Shown here: positions 1-8,196 of the stretch, piece after piece
Numbering within the stretch: position 1 is the stretch's first letter
Layout: the number at the start of each line of letters is the position of its first letter
Assembly (NCBI GenBank): GCA_015068085.1
Contig: SVLF01000019.1
Coordinates: 1-43,198 of the forward strand
Direction: 5' to 3'
Length of the DNA stretch: 43,198 nt
From: Oscillospiraceae bacterium
GTDB lineage: Bacteria; Bacillota; Clostridia; Oscillospirales; JAAYXM01
Translations under genes and position numbers: made by a program
The notes under the pieces: generated by a model
Seen by the model: the letters and a program-made list of their open reading frames with translations, nothing else
Database searches by the model: none
Told to the model about the DNA's origin: nothing

Positions 1-19
1 CATTTTCTATTTAGGTAGG

Positions 20-60
20 TTTAGTGTTGTAACTACAACACTAAAGGGGATATCCCCTTT
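20..60. repeat. Two overlapping perfect inverted repeats
   Basis: Stem 20-30/35-45 (TTTAGTGTTGT, loop AACT) shares its last three bases with an 18-bp perfect palindrome at 43-60 (AAAGGGGATATCCCCTTT), which is followed by a short T-rich stretch. The two hairpins cannot form fully at the same time. The likely role is a terminator for a gene left of the window; bases 61-189 hold nothing else I recognise. Confidence 0.5.
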
Positions 61-189
61 CAAAATTTTTTCCATCACCCCTGATTCTTTAAAATTGTAT
101 TACATTGTAACTTCATTATACACTCTATGTAATCTCAAATTAGAAAAATCGTTCACGTTTTTAAAAATTTTTTTACAAGGTTTTCTATG

Positions 190-219
190 TTGACAAACCA
201 AAACGAATAGTGATATATT
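190..219 (+). promoter_or_regulatory. Promoter of the AraC-family gene
   Basis: Consensus -35 TTGACA (190-195), 18-bp spacer, -10 TATATT (214-219) with the extended TGn element at 211-213. It ends about 30 bases before the gene. Confidence 0.6.
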
Positions 220-248
220 ATAAATAAGCGGTTGAAAGGATGGAGAAA

Positions 249-1193
249 ATGGAGAACGAGATGAAAAAAAACAAAAACACCATTATTTTAAGCTCTTTAT
301 CCTCTATCGCTCCGTATCTCACCGAAAAAGGAAGCATTAGCGTAATAACTCACATAGATAAAATCGAGGAGGAATACGGCTTGCCGCGCCACACGGACTA
401 TCCATGTATATGGATATGCTTTGACGGAGAGTTTCTCCTTCGCACCGAGCACGGAGATATCCGGTGCCGCCCCGGCAGCGCAGTTGTTGTTCCGCCCGGA
501 ACGATGCACTATCCGGAGTTCTCACCTGACAGCAAGCTCTCCGTTGCGCATATATTTATGGAATATCATATCTACAAAAACGTTGACCACGCGGCATATA
601 TAAATTCCATAACACATCTGCTTCTGCCCGCATTTTCTAAGGAGCTGGGCTTTGAGCCGGTGCGCACGGTTACGCTTTCCCCCGCCTCTCTCGAAGAAGC
701 AAAGAATCTATTTTCCGTTCCGTCGCTTAAATCTATCGAAAAGTTCTTTTCCCTGCCGGAATTTACGCTTTCCGAAAAACAAAAAAAGACAGCACTTTCC
801 GTTTTTTTAAAGCGTCTTCTTCCGGTGCTTAATGCAATGACGTATATTCATAAAAATTACTCAAAGAAATTAACGGGCGAAAGCCTTGCAACAGCAATCG
901 GGCTTTGCCGGACAAATCTTTTTAAGTTTTTCAAGCGATACCTCGATGTATCTCCAATGACATATCTTGTTATGATACGCGTTATCCGTGCACAGTTCGC
1001 GCTCGCCCACACACAATATTCAATGCAATATATCTCCGATATGTGCGGCTTTGCAGACTGCTCGCATATGAGTAAATGCTACAAAAAATATAAGGGATTT
1101 CTTCCTAAAATTGACCGGGCAATGATGAAAGAATACCGTAAGCAGTTTCCGGACGTTCACGTATCGCATGATTACTTTTTCAATGAAGAGTAA
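249..1193 (+). CDS. AraC-family transcriptional regulator with cupin-like sensor domain
   Basis: Probable ligand-responsive transcription factor. The N-terminal part has a cupin-like AraC_binding segment (around residues 45-95, with PGSAVVVPPGTMHYP typical of the beta-barrel). The C-terminal ~100 residues hold two helix-turn-helix units (around 209-233 and 259-282) ending in the family pattern CGFADCSHMSKCYKKYKG. I chose ATG 249, because AAAGGA (235-240) lies 8 bases upstream; in-frame ATGs at 240 (overlapping that site) and 261 (GGAG 6 bases upstream) are alternatives. At ~314 residues it is slightly longer than the usual ~290. It stands alone between its own promoter and a structured repeat, so no target can be assigned from context. 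Confidence 0.85.
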   Translation: MENEMKKNKNTIILSSLSSIAPYLTEKGSISVITHIDKIEEEYGLPRHTDYPCIWICFDGEFLLRTEHGDIRCRPGSAVVVPPGTMHYPEFSPDSKLSVAHIFMEYHIYKNVDHAAYINSITHLLLPAFSKELGFEPVRTVTLSPASLEEAKNLFSVPSLKSIEKFFSLPEFTLSEKQKKTALSVFLKRLLPVLNAMTYIHKNYSKKLTGESLATAIGLCRTNLFKFFKRYLDVSPMTYLVMIRVIRAQFALAHTQYSMQYISDMCGFADCSHMSKCYKKYKGFLPKIDRAMMKEYRKQFPDVHVSHDYFFNEE

Positions 1194-1200
1194 AAAAATC

Positions 1201-1425
1201 GGGGCTGTAGCAAAACAGCCCAGAGCGCATAAAGTGTAAAAGTGATATTTTTTGCAGATAACATTGAAAAAGTATATGATTAAAAGTTTAAAAGTAAATC
1301 CTCAAATTCGGCTTCTGCCGAATTTGAGGATTTAGTTACACTTTATGCGTAAAGCTTATCGGACCTCTCGACGTACTTATGTACTACTTCGGGTCCGATT
1401 TGCTCATTCTGCACTATTTTTCTAA
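1201..1425. repeat. Structured interspersed repeat, copy A
   Basis: Fills most of the 420-base gap after the AraC gene. Four nested or serial pairings are visible: GGGCTGT/ACAGCCC (1202-1208/1215-1221); an outer stem 1226-1239/1336-1349; a perfect 17-bp hairpin 1296-1312/1317-1333 with loop TTCT; and a last hairpin with stem ATCGGACC/GGTCCGAT (1358-1365/1392-1399) around a conserved loop containing GTAC-N4-GTAC. A second copy with the same architecture lies at 25496-25713. The loop of the last hairpin matches at 28 of 30 positions (1364-1393 against 25648-25677), while the stems differ but still pair. It resembles a MITE-like non-autonomous element; no coding sequence is seen in it. Confidence 0.7.
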
Positions 1426-1510
1426 AGTCTCAAAGAGAATGGTTGACAGTCTTTATCGCGGATGCGAAATCCAAGGGATTGTACGTCAGACCATTTCATC
1501 TCTTATTATA

Positions 1511-1607
1511 AAAAAATAAGTGCAAGCAATCAACTACATCAATAGTTAATTGACTTACACTTTTATTGTACCAGGGATTGCAGCGAAATACATTTGCTGC
1601 AATCCCT
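1511..1607 (-). terminator. Rho-independent terminator of dmlA, preceded by a hairpin
   Basis: Read on the minus strand after the dmlA stop: first a perfect 12-bp hairpin (1607-1596/1584-1573), then a ~19-bp imperfect stem (1562-1543/1536-1518, with G-U pairs and one bulge) followed by a T run (1517-1511). The second has classic terminator form. The first may be a 3' stabilising hairpin. Confidence 0.65.
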
Positions 1608-1615
1608 TTGAAACT

Positions 1616-2689
1616 TTATCTCTTGTATTCTCTCATCTTTCGGATTATTTCATCCGCCACCTCTGTTGTATTCGCGTTTCCGCCAAGGTCGGGGGTCAAA
1701 ACCTTTTTCTCGACAAGAACCTCTTCGATACATTCGATAAGAATTTTCCCCCAATCCTCGTGACCGAAAAAGTCTAACATCTGGCTTGCCGACCACACGG
1801 TTGCAAGCGGGTTTGATTTTTTCATTCCGACAATATCAGGTGCCGAGCCATGTATCGGCTCAAACATTGACGGAAACTTTCTTTCGGGATTAAGGTTTGC
1901 GCCCGCTGCAAGTCCCATACCGCCTGCAATTGCCGCACCAAGATCCGTAAGAATATCACCGAAAAGATTTGATGTTACAACGATCTCAAAGCGCGCGGGA
2001 TCCTTTATCATAAACATACTTGCCGCATCAACAAGATAAGAGTATGTCTTAACCTCGGGATACTCACGTCCGACTTCTTCAAAGATCTGATCCCAGAATA
2101 CCATGGAATAATTGAGTGCATTTGCCTTACTTATGCTGGTAAGTGTCTTTCCCTGTGCCTTTGCAAGCTCATAGGCATAGCGTATAACGCGCTCGCAGCC
2201 CTTGCGGGAGAAAACTCCGTCCTGTATAACAACCTCGTTTTCCTTACCCTTGAACAACCAACTGCCGCTACCGGCGTATTCGCCCTCAGTGTTTTCACGA
2301 ACAAAGGTCATATCAACATCCCGGATTTCCACACCCTTCAGCGGGCATGGAGCGCCGCGAAGAAGCTTTACCGGACGAAGATTGATATACTGGTCAAAGC
2401 TTTTTCTTATGACGAGAAGAAGATCCCACAGCGAGATATGATCCGGAACTCCCGGCGCGCCCACCGCACCAAGAAAAATCGCATCAAACGCAGAAAGTGT
2501 CTCTATGCCGTTCTCCGCCATCATTCTCCCGGTTTCACGGTAGTATTCGCATCCCCACGGAAAATGAGTAAATTCAAACCTAAATCCACCGTCAAGCCGT
2601 GCCGCTTCATCAAGAACCCTTATACCCTCCGCTATAACCTCGGGGCCTATTCCGTCTCCGGCAATAACCGCTATCTTATGTGTGTTCAT
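1616..2689 (-). CDS. dmlA: Tartrate/D-malate dehydrogenase family (decarboxylating)
   Basis: NAD- and Mn/Mg-dependent decarboxylating dehydrogenase of the isocitrate/isopropylmalate fold, most like D-malate/tartrate dehydrogenases (D-malate to pyruvate and CO2). Seen: GDGIGPEV (11-18), WGCEYYRETGRMM (46-58) characteristic of this branch, LRPVKL (104-109), RENTEGEYAG (131-140), catalytic Lys in SKANAL (188), metal-binding Asp in DILTDLGAA (245, 249), and FEPIHGSAPDI (276-286). Length 357, as expected. The start is supported by GGAGG 9 bases upstream. It diverges from a LysR gene, the same arrangement as the known dmlR-dmlA pair. 3-Isopropylmalate dehydrogenase is the main alternative, but there is no leu context. 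Confidence 0.82.
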   Translation of the reverse strand: MNTHKIAVIAGDGIGPEVIAEGIRVLDEAARLDGGFRFEFTHFPWGCEYYRETGRMMAENGIETLSAFDAIFLGAVGAPGVPDHISLWDLLLVIRKSFDQYINLRPVKLLRGAPCPLKGVEIRDVDMTFVRENTEGEYAGSGSWLFKGKENEVVIQDGVFSRKGCERVIRYAYELAKAQGKTLTSISKANALNYSMVFWDQIFEEVGREYPEVKTYSYLVDAASMFMIKDPARFEIVVTSNLFGDILTDLGAAIAGGMGLAAGANLNPERKFPSMFEPIHGSAPDIVGMKKSNPLATVWSASQMLDFFGHEDWGKILIECIEEVLVEKKVLTPDLGGNANTTEVADEIIRKMREYKR

Positions 2690-2724
2690 ATGTAAAAACC
2701 TCCGAAATACAATATATTACTATA

Positions 2725-2794
2725 ATAATATCACGGCGCAGTGCATTTGTGAAATATATATTTCATTGACAATTATAGCTATATGCTATATAAT
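2725..2794. promoter_or_regulatory. Divergent dmlA/LysR promoter region with operators
   Basis: Plus strand: TTGACA (2766-2771), 17 bp, TATAAT (2789-2794), a perfect consensus for the LysR gene. Minus strand: TTCACA (2753-2748), 17 bp, TATTAT (2730-2725) with an extended TG, for dmlA. Two dyads lie here: the perfect palindrome TGAAATATATATTTCA (2750-2765), overlapping the dmlA -35, and ATAGC-N5-GCTAT (2775-2789) inside the LysR promoter spacer, which has the form of a LysR box and suggests autoregulation. Confidence 0.7.
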
Positions 2795-2815
2795 TATAAG
2801 TATGGTGGTGATGCA

Positions 2816-3697
2816 ATGAATCTTGTTCAGTTGAAATATTTTAACACTGTCTGTGTATATCAAAGCGTGTCTGCCGCGGCAGAATATCTCCATATATCGC
2901 AGCCTTCTCTCTCAAACGCAATCAAGGACCTTGAAGACGAATTCGGCGTTACGCTGTTCTTTCGTCACCATCGCGGGATGTCGCTCACGGAAGCCGGTGA
3001 AAAGCTTTTTGAAATGTGCGGAGACCTGCTTTCCCGTGCCGATACCGCAGAACGCGTTATGAATGAGCTCGGCAATAAGCGCAATCTTTTGCGCCTCGGT
3101 GTTCCTCCGATGATCGGCTCACTTGTTCTCCCCGGGATATATAACGATTTCGCAAAAAACAATCCCGACCTGTCGCTTGAAATCAGCGAGAGCGGAAGCT
3201 TTGAGCTTTCGCGCCGCCTTTCTGACGGCTTTCTTGATATGATTTTTCTTCCACACAACAAGCCTATCGAGAAAAATCTTGTATCGGAAAAGCTCGGAAT
3301 GCTTGAAATTGCCTGCTGTGTCCCAAAAGGACATCCGTTGCAAAAGAAAGAAGAAATTAAGGCATCTGACTTGCACGGTGTTCCTCTCGTTCTGTACAAA
3401 AACGGTTTTTATCAGACAGAGGAAATCAAGCGCTGGTTCTCTGCTTCAGGAGTCGTGCCGAATATACTGCTTCAGACCGGGCAGCTTTCCACAATCGAAA
3501 CTATAATATCAAGCGGTGCGGCAGTCGGCTTTTTATTCAGAAGACTTATAGAACGCAATTCAAGTCTTCACGCAATAACGTTAAAAGAGGCAATATACGC
3601 GGAAGTAAGCCTTGTGCGAAAAAAAGATGCACATTCTTTCAGTTATATGAAAGCCTTCCGCGAATATATAAATAAAACAAAAATTTTCGAAAGGTAG
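2816..3697 (+). CDS. LysR-family transcriptional regulator
   Basis: N-terminal winged HTH (residues 1-60, with AAAEYLHISQPSLSNAIKDL) and a C-terminal periplasmic-binding-like effector domain (about 90-290). ATG 2816 is chosen over the in-frame ATG at 2783, because 2783 overlaps the -10 hexamer (2789-2794) region and would lie upstream of the transcript start; GGTGGTG (2804-2810) sits 5 bases before 2816. Length 293, normal. It is divergent from the dehydrogenase, which it probably controls in response to a dicarboxylic or hydroxy acid (inference from arrangement), and is followed after 7 bases by the MBL-fold gene, probably co-transcribed. Confidence 0.88.
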   Translation: MNLVQLKYFNTVCVYQSVSAAAEYLHISQPSLSNAIKDLEDEFGVTLFFRHHRGMSLTEAGEKLFEMCGDLLSRADTAERVMNELGNKRNLLRLGVPPMIGSLVLPGIYNDFAKNNPDLSLEISESGSFELSRRLSDGFLDMIFLPHNKPIEKNLVSEKLGMLEIACCVPKGHPLQKKEEIKASDLHGVPLVLYKNGFYQTEEIKRWFSASGVVPNILLQTGQLSTIETIISSGAAVGFLFRRLIERNSSLHAITLKEAIYAEVSLVRKKDAHSFSYMKAFREYINKTKIFER

Positions 3698-3704
3698 AAG
3701 AAAA

Positions 3705-4457
3705 ATGTTTCCAAGAAAAAAACTCAATGGCTATGAGGGCGAAATGCGCCCGTTTAAAATGATCGGCAATCTTTATTATGTCGGAACCTATCAGGCTTGC
3801 TCGCATCTTATTGATACAGGCGACGGTCTTATTCTTATCGACACCGGATATGCAAACACGCTTTACCTTGTTGTCCACTCTATTCACACGCTCGGCTTTA
3901 ACCCTAAGGATATCAAATATATAATCAACACGCACTGGCATTGGGATCACACAGCAGGCACGGCAGAGCTTGCCGGATTATCCGGAGCGAAAACCATAAT
4001 CGGAAAAGACGATTTTGAAGCCGCGAAAAAGTATTTCACCGCAGACATAACGGTAAAAGACGGAGATGTACTCTCGCTCGGAAATACAAGCATCCGCTTT
4101 GTTGAAACTCCCGGTCATACAAAAGGCACAATTTCAATGTTTTTCGATGTCACGGACGGCGGGAAAACATACCGCGTAGGAACCTTCGGCGGTGCCGGAG
4201 CAAATACACTCCGCAAAAACACCTTTGAATATGAAAATGCCCGCAGCGATTATTTTAACTCGATAAACCGTCTGCGCAACGAGAAAGTTGACGTGTTTAT
4301 GGCAAACCACACCTGGAACAACGACACGGAGGAAAAGTCAAAAGTACTTCTTGAAACGGGAGAAAATCAATTCATCGACGAAGCTCTGTTCCCGAAGTTC
4401 CTTGATTTCTGCGAAGCAAGGCTGAAAAATATTATTGAAGAAGAAAGTAATATGTAA
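3705..4457 (+). CDS. Metallo-beta-lactamase-fold hydrolase
   Basis: Two-zinc hydrolase of the MBL superfamily. Metal motif THWHWDH (His77, His79, Asp81, His82), third-site His in TPGHTKGT (138), and a terminal His in MANHTW (202). The layout and the lack of a zinc-binding Cys resemble subclass B3 and its non-lactamase relatives. No signal peptide is seen, so it is probably cytoplasmic, which argues against a secreted beta-lactamase. 250 residues. It lies 7 bases after the LysR gene and may act on the same metabolite. The substrate cannot be told. Confidence 0.8.
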   Translation: MFPRKKLNGYEGEMRPFKMIGNLYYVGTYQACSHLIDTGDGLILIDTGYANTLYLVVHSIHTLGFNPKDIKYIINTHWHWDHTAGTAELAGLSGAKTIIGKDDFEAAKKYFTADITVKDGDVLSLGNTSIRFVETPGHTKGTISMFFDVTDGGKTYRVGTFGGAGANTLRKNTFEYENARSDYFNSINRLRNEKVDVFMANHTWNNDTEEKSKVLLETGENQFIDEALFPKFLDFCEARLKNIIEEESNM

Positions 4458-4469
4458 TTTAATTCTAAA

Positions 4470-4506
4470 AAAAGATGTCAAAAACCGGCGGCTTTTGACA
4501 TCTTTT
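4470..4506. terminator. Bidirectional terminator
   Basis: Perfect stem AAAAGATGTCAAAA / TTTTGACATCTTTT (4470-4483/4493-4506). With A-rich and T-rich flanks it can stop both the MBL gene (plus) and the DUF1540 gene (minus). Confidence 0.8.
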
Positions 4507-4520
4507 CCTTTTCTGCTCTT

Positions 4521-4697
4521 TTAGCAGCAGCTGTTCTTCATTACGAAGGACTGACAGTCAGTGCACTGATCCTGCGTCGGATTCTTCTCGTGAGTTCCGA
4601 CATGGATTTTGTCGAGTGAGCAATAGTCAACGCCCGAGCAGTGATGCTTGCAGGATGTGACACAGCACTGAATACTTTTGTTTGCATTTTCGTTCAT
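4521..4697 (-). CDS. Small cysteine-rich DUF1540 protein
   Basis: 58-residue protein, starting MNENANKSIQCCVTSCKHHC. It carries the DUF1540 pattern: IQCCVTSCKHHC (9-20), YCSLDKI (25-31), and a second Cys pair CTDCQSF (45-51), with a CC terminus. DUF1540 proteins are short, probably metal-binding, and common in spore-forming Firmicutes; their function is unknown. AAGGAGG (4714-4708) lies 10 bases before the ATG. It is monocistronic, ending 15 bases from the shared terminator. Frame and motif are clear. Confidence 0.85.
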   Translation of the reverse strand: MNENANKSIQCCVTSCKHHCSGVDYCSLDKIHVGTHEKNPTQDQCTDCQSFVMKNSCC

Positions 4698-4793
4698 TTG
4701 TAAAAAACCTCCTTACTTTTTTGTGCAAAATTATCTTGCGCAGAACAAGCGAAGTTTATTCCGGGGAAATTTTGCTTTTAAAGCTTATATAAT

Positions 4794-4822
4794 TTGACTT
4801 ATTTTTTTTAATATGTTAATAT
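4794..4822 (+). promoter_or_regulatory. Promoter of the ABC exporter gene
   Basis: TTGACT (4794-4799), 17 bp, TAATAT (4817-4822) with extended TGt at 4814-4816. The -10 is a weak match. Confidence 0.45.
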
Positions 4823-4868
4823 TATAAATAGAAAAAACTGTTTTCGGTCAATGAAAGGACTGATTTTC

Positions 4869-6536
4869 TTGAAGCACAGCAGGACACTGCGCTTTATGGC
4901 GCAAACCTCAAAGAAAGAGATGCCGTGGATGCTGCTTGTGACGCTTCTCAACGCTGCATCTGCCGCTCTGTCCGTCTATTTCGCGCTTGCAATGCGAAAT
5001 GTCATAAACTGTGCCGTAGCAGGAGATATGACAGGTGTTCGCAACGCGTCCGTTATTTTCATAGCAGTTGTTGCGTTTCAGATACTTCTGTCTTTCTCGG
5101 TTCAGCTTTTAGCGGCACGCACAACGGCACGCCTTGATATCTCATTTCGCAAAAGCGTTTTTTCAAAACTTCTGAAAAAAGAATACACCTCGGTGTCAAA
5201 ATACCACAGCGGTGAGGTCCTGAACCGTCTTTTCAACGATGTCTCCGTTGTAAGCGACAATGTCTCCACTCTCATTCCTAATGTTGTCGGGCTTGCAACG
5301 CGGCTTTTAGGTGCGCTCGTTGCGGTTTTCTTTGTGGACCGTACCTTTGCACTTATCATCCTCTGCGGCGGGCTTGCGCTTTTCCTTTTTGCCCGCTCAT
5401 TCCGCGGCGTTATGAAAAAAACTCACAAATCCGTTCAGGAAGCGGGAGGAAAGCTGCGCTCATTTATTCAGGAGGCATGCGAAAATCTCCTTGTAATAAA
5501 AGCCTTCAATATGGAAAAACGCATAGAAACCGGAGAGAGCGAGCGCGCTGAAAAGCAATATAAAAAGAAGATGATACGCGCGCTTTTCTCCAACGGTGCA
5601 AGCTCGGGCTTCTCCACAATCATCAATTGCGGATATGTCTACGCTGTGCTTTGGGGCGCAGGGAAAATTCTCACCGGTGCCGCAGGCTTTGGCTACGGTG
5701 ATTTCACTGCCATAATGCAGCTTATCGGTCAGATTCAGGCACCGTTTGCCGGTCTTTCCGGAAGCCTTTCGCGTTATTACAGTGCTGTTGCCTCAGCAGA
5801 ACGCCTGCTTGAGCTTTATGACCTTCCGGACGATGGAAACGGCACGTCTGTGGACACCGCCGCCGTATACAAACGACTTGCTCACATAAGCTTCTCCGGC
5901 ATCACATTTGCATACGACGACATCCCGGTATTTGACAATGCCAATATTGAAATAAAAAAAGGAGAGCTTACGCTTATCTCCGGAATCTCCGGTATCGGCA
6001 AAAGCACGATGATAAAAATGCTTATGGGCGTGCTTAAACCTCAGAGCGGGGAAATCTCGGCACATCTTGATGACGGAACAAGCATCCCCGTAAACACATC
6101 CACCCGTTCGCTCTTTGCGTATGTTCCGCAGGGAAATCTGCTTATGAGCGGTACAATACGCGAAAATATGCTCCTTGCAAAAGAAGACGCTGCAGATGCG
6201 GAAATCCTTGAAGCACTCCGCATTTCTTCGGCGAAGTTCTTCGATGAGCTTCCCGACGGACTTGACACCGTGCTCGGTGAGCGCGGAAGCGGACTTTCCG
6301 AGGGACAGATCCAGCGCCTTGCCATCGCCCGCGCAATTCTCTGCGGTGCGCCCATTCTCCTTCTTGATGAGGCAACAAGCGCACTTGATGAAGCCACAGA
6401 GCGCGAAGTTCTTGAAAATATTATGAAGCTTCCCGATAAAACCTGCGTGTGCATATCCCACAGAAGTGCTGCGCGCGCCGTCTGCGATAAAGAAATCTTT
6501 GTGCGCAACGGAAAGATTGAAGAGCGACCAAAATAG
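4869..6536 (+). CDS. ABC exporter half-transporter (membrane domain fused to ATPase)
   Basis: Membrane exporter that should work as a dimer. The N-terminal ~300 residues form an ABC transmembrane domain with about six hydrophobic segments; the ATPase follows with Walker A GISGIGKS (372-379), signature LSEGQ (476-480), Walker B ILLLDEA (496-502) and the switch His in ISHRS (531). I prefer the TTG start at 4869 (AAAGGA 9 bases upstream) over ATG 4851, which has no ribosome site. 555 residues, a usual size. It is monocistronic between a promoter and a strong terminator. Many half-transporters pair with an adjacent partner gene; none is present, so a homodimer is likely. The substrate (lipid, peptide or drug) is unknown. 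Confidence 0.85.
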   Translation: MKHSRTLRFMAQTSKKEMPWMLLVTLLNAASAALSVYFALAMRNVINCAVAGDMTGVRNASVIFIAVVAFQILLSFSVQLLAARTTARLDISFRKSVFSKLLKKEYTSVSKYHSGEVLNRLFNDVSVVSDNVSTLIPNVVGLATRLLGALVAVFFVDRTFALIILCGGLALFLFARSFRGVMKKTHKSVQEAGGKLRSFIQEACENLLVIKAFNMEKRIETGESERAEKQYKKKMIRALFSNGASSGFSTIINCGYVYAVLWGAGKILTGAAGFGYGDFTAIMQLIGQIQAPFAGLSGSLSRYYSAVASAERLLELYDLPDDGNGTSVDTAAVYKRLAHISFSGITFAYDDIPVFDNANIEIKKGELTLISGISGIGKSTMIKMLMGVLKPQSGEISAHLDDGTSIPVNTSTRSLFAYVPQGNLLMSGTIRENMLLAKEDAADAEILEALRISSAKFFDELPDGLDTVLGERGSGLSEGQIQRLAIARAILCGAPILLLDEATSALDEATEREVLENIMKLPDKTCVCISHRSAARAVCDKEIFVRNGKIEERPK

Positions 6537-6544
6537 CGATCCAC

Positions 6545-6579
6545 ATAAAAATCAACCCACGGTTGATTTTTATTTTTTT
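6545..6579 (+). terminator. Rho-independent terminator after the ABC exporter
   Basis: 13-bp perfect stem ATAAAAATCAACC / GGTTGATTTTTAT (6545-6557/6561-6573), triloop, then a T tract to 6579. Confidence 0.9.
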
Positions 6580-6605
6580 ATATGCCTTTTAAATGTCGAA
6601 AAATT

Positions 6606-6614
6606 TGCTATAAT
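6606..6614 (+). promoter_or_regulatory. Extended -10 promoter of sdaA
   Basis: TGcTATAAT (6606-6614) with no good -35. It lies inside the longest possible reading frame upstream of 6651, so it argues for the internal start. Confidence 0.5.
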
Positions 6615-6650
6615 GATATAAGAAATGTAACAGAGAGAGTTGGTGCAGTT

Positions 6651-8081
6651 ATGATACACAAAGATTTTCCCGAAAGACTCGCGTCACTTCGCCGAAGGGC
6701 AAAAATGAGTCAAAGTCAGCTTGGAGAATATCTCGGACTTACAAACCGTGCCGTTTCCAAATGGGAAAACGGCATATGTGCGCCGTCCGCCAAAAACCTT
6801 ATATCCTTATCAAAAATATTCAATGTTCCGCTTGAGTATTTTTATGCAGAGGTTTCCCCTCCCCCGGTGAAAAACAATATATCCGGAATGGAATCCCTGC
6901 GCGAGCTGTTCCGCACGGGGCGAGGTCCTTCAAGCTCACACACCATAGGTCCGGAAGCCGCCTGCCTGCGTTTCCGCACAGAAAACCCCGATGCAACAAA
7001 ATTTAAAGTGATTCTCTACGGCTCACTCGCAAAAACAGGGAAAGGGCACGGAACCGAAGCCGTAATACGAAAAACGCTTGCTCCTATCCCCTGTGACGTT
7101 GAGCTGAATTTCGCGGAAAACAATCTTCCTCACCCCAACACAATGGACCTTTTTGCCGAGAAAGACGGGGTTTTGCTCTCCCGTGCGCGCGTTCTCAGCG
7201 TTGGCGGCGGAAAAATTGTGTTTGACGGCGAAACGGGTGTCGTCCCGCTCATTTATCCGCACACCACATTCTCCGATATAGCCGATATCTGCGCAAAACG
7301 AAACTTTCGCCTGTGGGAATATGCACTTCAATATGAGGACAGTTCTTTTTTTGAATATATGCGTACTGCGTGGACAGCTATGAAGAAAAGCATCCAAGCC
7401 GGTCTTTGCGATGAGGGGATTCTGCCGGGAGGGCTTGGCGTTGCAAAAAAAGCAAAACAGCTCTATTGCCGTGAGCACGTTGACGAAAGCGCCGTAACTC
7501 GTGAAAATCGCCTTGTCTGCGCATACGCCTTCGCCGTCAGCGAACGCAACGCCGCCGGAGAAACCATCGTAACTGCCCCCACCTGCGGTGCGGCAGGCGT
7601 GGTTCCCGCTGTACTTTATTATCAGCAGCAAAAGAACGGATATTCCGACGACGACATAGTCCGTGCGCTCATAAGCGGCGGAATAATCGGGAATCTCGTC
7701 AAGACAAATGCATCAATATCCGGTGCGGAATGCGGATGTCAGGCAGAAATCGGAACGGCGTGTGCAATGGCGGCAGCATCGCTCGGCGAGCTTTTCTCAC
7801 TTAACCTCGACAAAATCGAGTACGCCGCGGAAATTTCTATAGAGCATCACCTCGGACTCACATGTGACCCCATATGCGGTCTCGTGCAGATTCCGTGCAT
7901 TGAGCGCAATGCAGTTGCCGCAATGCGTGCCATAAATTCCGTAAACATTGCAAGCTTTTTAAGCGATACCCGCAAAATATCCTTGGACAATGTTATAAAT
8001 GTTATGCGTGAAACCGGAAACGATTTGTCAAACCGCTACAAGGAAACCTCTGAGGCAGGGCTCGCAAAGCTTACAATTTAA
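6651..8081 (+). CDS. sdaA: XRE helix-turn-helix / L-serine dehydratase (Fe-S) fusion
   Basis: Deaminates L-serine to pyruvate and ammonia with an oxygen-sensitive [4Fe-4S] cluster. Residues 1-66 are a Cro/XRE HTH (MSQSQLGEYLGLTNRAVSKW at 19-38). A beta domain follows with GPSSSHTIGP (92-101), then the alpha domain with APTCGAAG (309-316) and the cluster Cys. C363, C405 and C416 keep the 42/11 spacing I recall for Legionella-type enzymes (Cys343/385/396). The terminal Cys of those enzymes is absent here (ends LAKLTI). Start 6651: the -10 box lies upstream of it, whereas ATG 6582 precedes the promoter. 476 residues. The fused HTH is unusual and suggests a DNA-binding or self-regulating enzyme (inference). 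There is no separate sdaB-type gene nearby. Confidence 0.88.
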   Translation: MIHKDFPERLASLRRRAKMSQSQLGEYLGLTNRAVSKWENGICAPSAKNLISLSKIFNVPLEYFYAEVSPPPVKNNISGMESLRELFRTGRGPSSSHTIGPEAACLRFRTENPDATKFKVILYGSLAKTGKGHGTEAVIRKTLAPIPCDVELNFAENNLPHPNTMDLFAEKDGVLLSRARVLSVGGGKIVFDGETGVVPLIYPHTTFSDIADICAKRNFRLWEYALQYEDSSFFEYMRTAWTAMKKSIQAGLCDEGILPGGLGVAKKAKQLYCREHVDESAVTRENRLVCAYAFAVSERNAAGETIVTAPTCGAAGVVPAVLYYQQQKNGYSDDDIVRALISGGIIGNLVKTNASISGAECGCQAEIGTACAMAAASLGELFSLNLDKIEYAAEISIEHHLGLTCDPICGLVQIPCIERNAVAAMRAINSVNIASFLSDTRKISLDNVINVMRETGNDLSNRYKETSEAGLAKLTI

Positions 8082-8124
8082 CTGCCGGAAGCTCTTTTTT
8101 GCCCGATTATATAATATCGTTGCA

Positions 8125-8153
8125 TTGTTACACCCGGTAAACTGTGATATAAT
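8125..8153 (+). promoter_or_regulatory. Promoter of the FAD oxidoreductase
   Basis: TTGTTA (8125-8130), 17 bp, TATAAT (8148-8153) with extended TGa (8145-8147). Confidence 0.65.
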
Positions 8154-8196
8154 TGAAAAAAACAAACATTATTACGCAAAATAAGGGGTTTTCGGT

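Noticed and set aside
3705-4457. Secreted beta-lactamase (antibiotic resistance)
   Set aside because: No signal peptide or lipobox; the MBL motifs alone do not show lactamase activity.
6142-6544. Minus-strand frames inside the ABC exporter
   Set aside because: They mirror the conserved ATPase domain and have no ribosome sites or family features.
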